Source: Saprospirales bacterium (GTDB taxonomy: Bacteria > Bacteroidota > Bacteroidia > Chitinophagales > Saprospiraceae). Taken from it: 64,000 bases of DNA. The position numbers were made by a program, and so were the translations under genes. The notes beneath the pieces were generated by a model. It worked only from the letters and a program-made list of their open reading frames with translations, ran no database searches and was not told where the DNA came from. The stretch lies in the NCBI GenBank assembly GCA_016703765.1, contig JADJBL010000003.1, forward strand, positions 234,621 to 298,620, given 5' to 3'. Positions 62,361 to 64,000 of the stretch are shown piece after piece (within the stretch, counting starts at the first letter, position 1; the number at the start of each line of letters is the position of its first letter).

Positions 62361-62368
62361 CAAAATTA
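62361..62368 (-). promoter_or_regulatory. -7 element of the giant adhesin gene
   Basis: TAATTTTG on the minus strand matches TAnnTTTG exactly, 16 bases upstream of the ATG at 62344. Confidence 0.5.
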
Positions 62369-62435
62369 TAAGAAAGGGCCGGGTATATGCTAAGGTTAAT
62401 AGTTAATTAATATAGGCGCGTCCGCCGCATTTAAT

Positions 62436-62443
62436 TATTTTTG
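62436..62443 (+). promoter_or_regulatory. -7 element of lysS
   Basis: TATTTTTG matches TAnnTTTG exactly, 24 bases before the lysS ATG. No clear -33 TTG is seen. Confidence 0.5.
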
Positions 62444-62467
62444 CCCATCGAAAAAAAACGAGTAATC

Positions 62468-64000
<1,533 letters not shown>

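Overview
The window reads as a chromosomal piece of a Bacteroidota bacterium, most likely of the Saprospiria/Lewinella type. The evidence is two type IX secretion sorting domains (one type A, one gliding-motility type B), a MoxR-DUF58-BatA cluster, a DUF5686 outer-membrane protein, LptB, a TonB-C protein with YwqK-like repeats, and several promoters matching the Bacteroidota pattern TTG-N19-21-TAnnTTTG. Coding density is high and most genes are housekeeping or envelope genes. There is no prophage, integrase island, insertion sequence, CRISPR array or rRNA.

Layout. 1-3535 (minus): Bat stress cluster. 3662-5729: small envelope proteins and lptB. 6021-8591 (minus): Ig-like lipoprotein and xerD. 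8961-11197: OmpA-like protein, a membrane coiled-coil helix-hairpin-helix protein, and a coiled-coil protein. 11408-18651 (minus): tightly coupled four-gene operon (ASPIC/UnbV protein, DASS anion symporter, SSS symporter, MscS channel). 18717-22777 (minus): tRNA(CAT), TPR protein, zinc ribbon, Nif3, heptose adenylyltransferase. 23000-28313: Hsp20, lytic transglycosylase, uvrA. 28622-34997 (plus): kelch protein, cysteine synthase family, fhs, DRTGG ATPase, unknown protein. 35128-38273 (minus): secreted protein and DUF5686 protein. 38365-45508 (plus): flavin protein, TonB-C protein, S41 peptidase, SRPBCC, C39 ABC exporter and damaged HlyD. 45554-47202: divergent PadR/hydrolase pair with a shared operator. 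47286-50059 (minus): tRNA-Ala and priA. 51071-55537 (minus): histone-deacetylase-like gene, aldolase, SET protein, RluA, FN3/T9SS protein. 55804-62344 (minus): giant repeat adhesin. 62468 to the end (plus): lysS, running off the window.

Two features dominate. First, at least eight genes, including priA and lysS, carry single-base frameshifts, most of them in homopolymers. A 131-base nearly pure G tract interrupts a fibronectin repeat, and hlyD has lost its membrane anchor. This looks more like consensus error than biology, so affected genes are given as one interrupted locus each. Second, the gaps between genes are filled with several sequence-unrelated families of inverted tandem-word repeats (GTGACYGG, GTTTAGA, TTGAAAAG, CCGAAGG/CCCCGG, CGCAAAGA, CTTCGGCGG). 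They usually start at or within a few bases of stop codons and probably serve as terminators or REP-like elements.

The best candidates for something undescribed are these repeat families, a structured and repeat-bearing noncoding stretch at 50.4-51.0 kb, and two short promoter-to-terminator units (about 23.55-23.73 and 28.46-28.59 kb) that may encode small RNAs.
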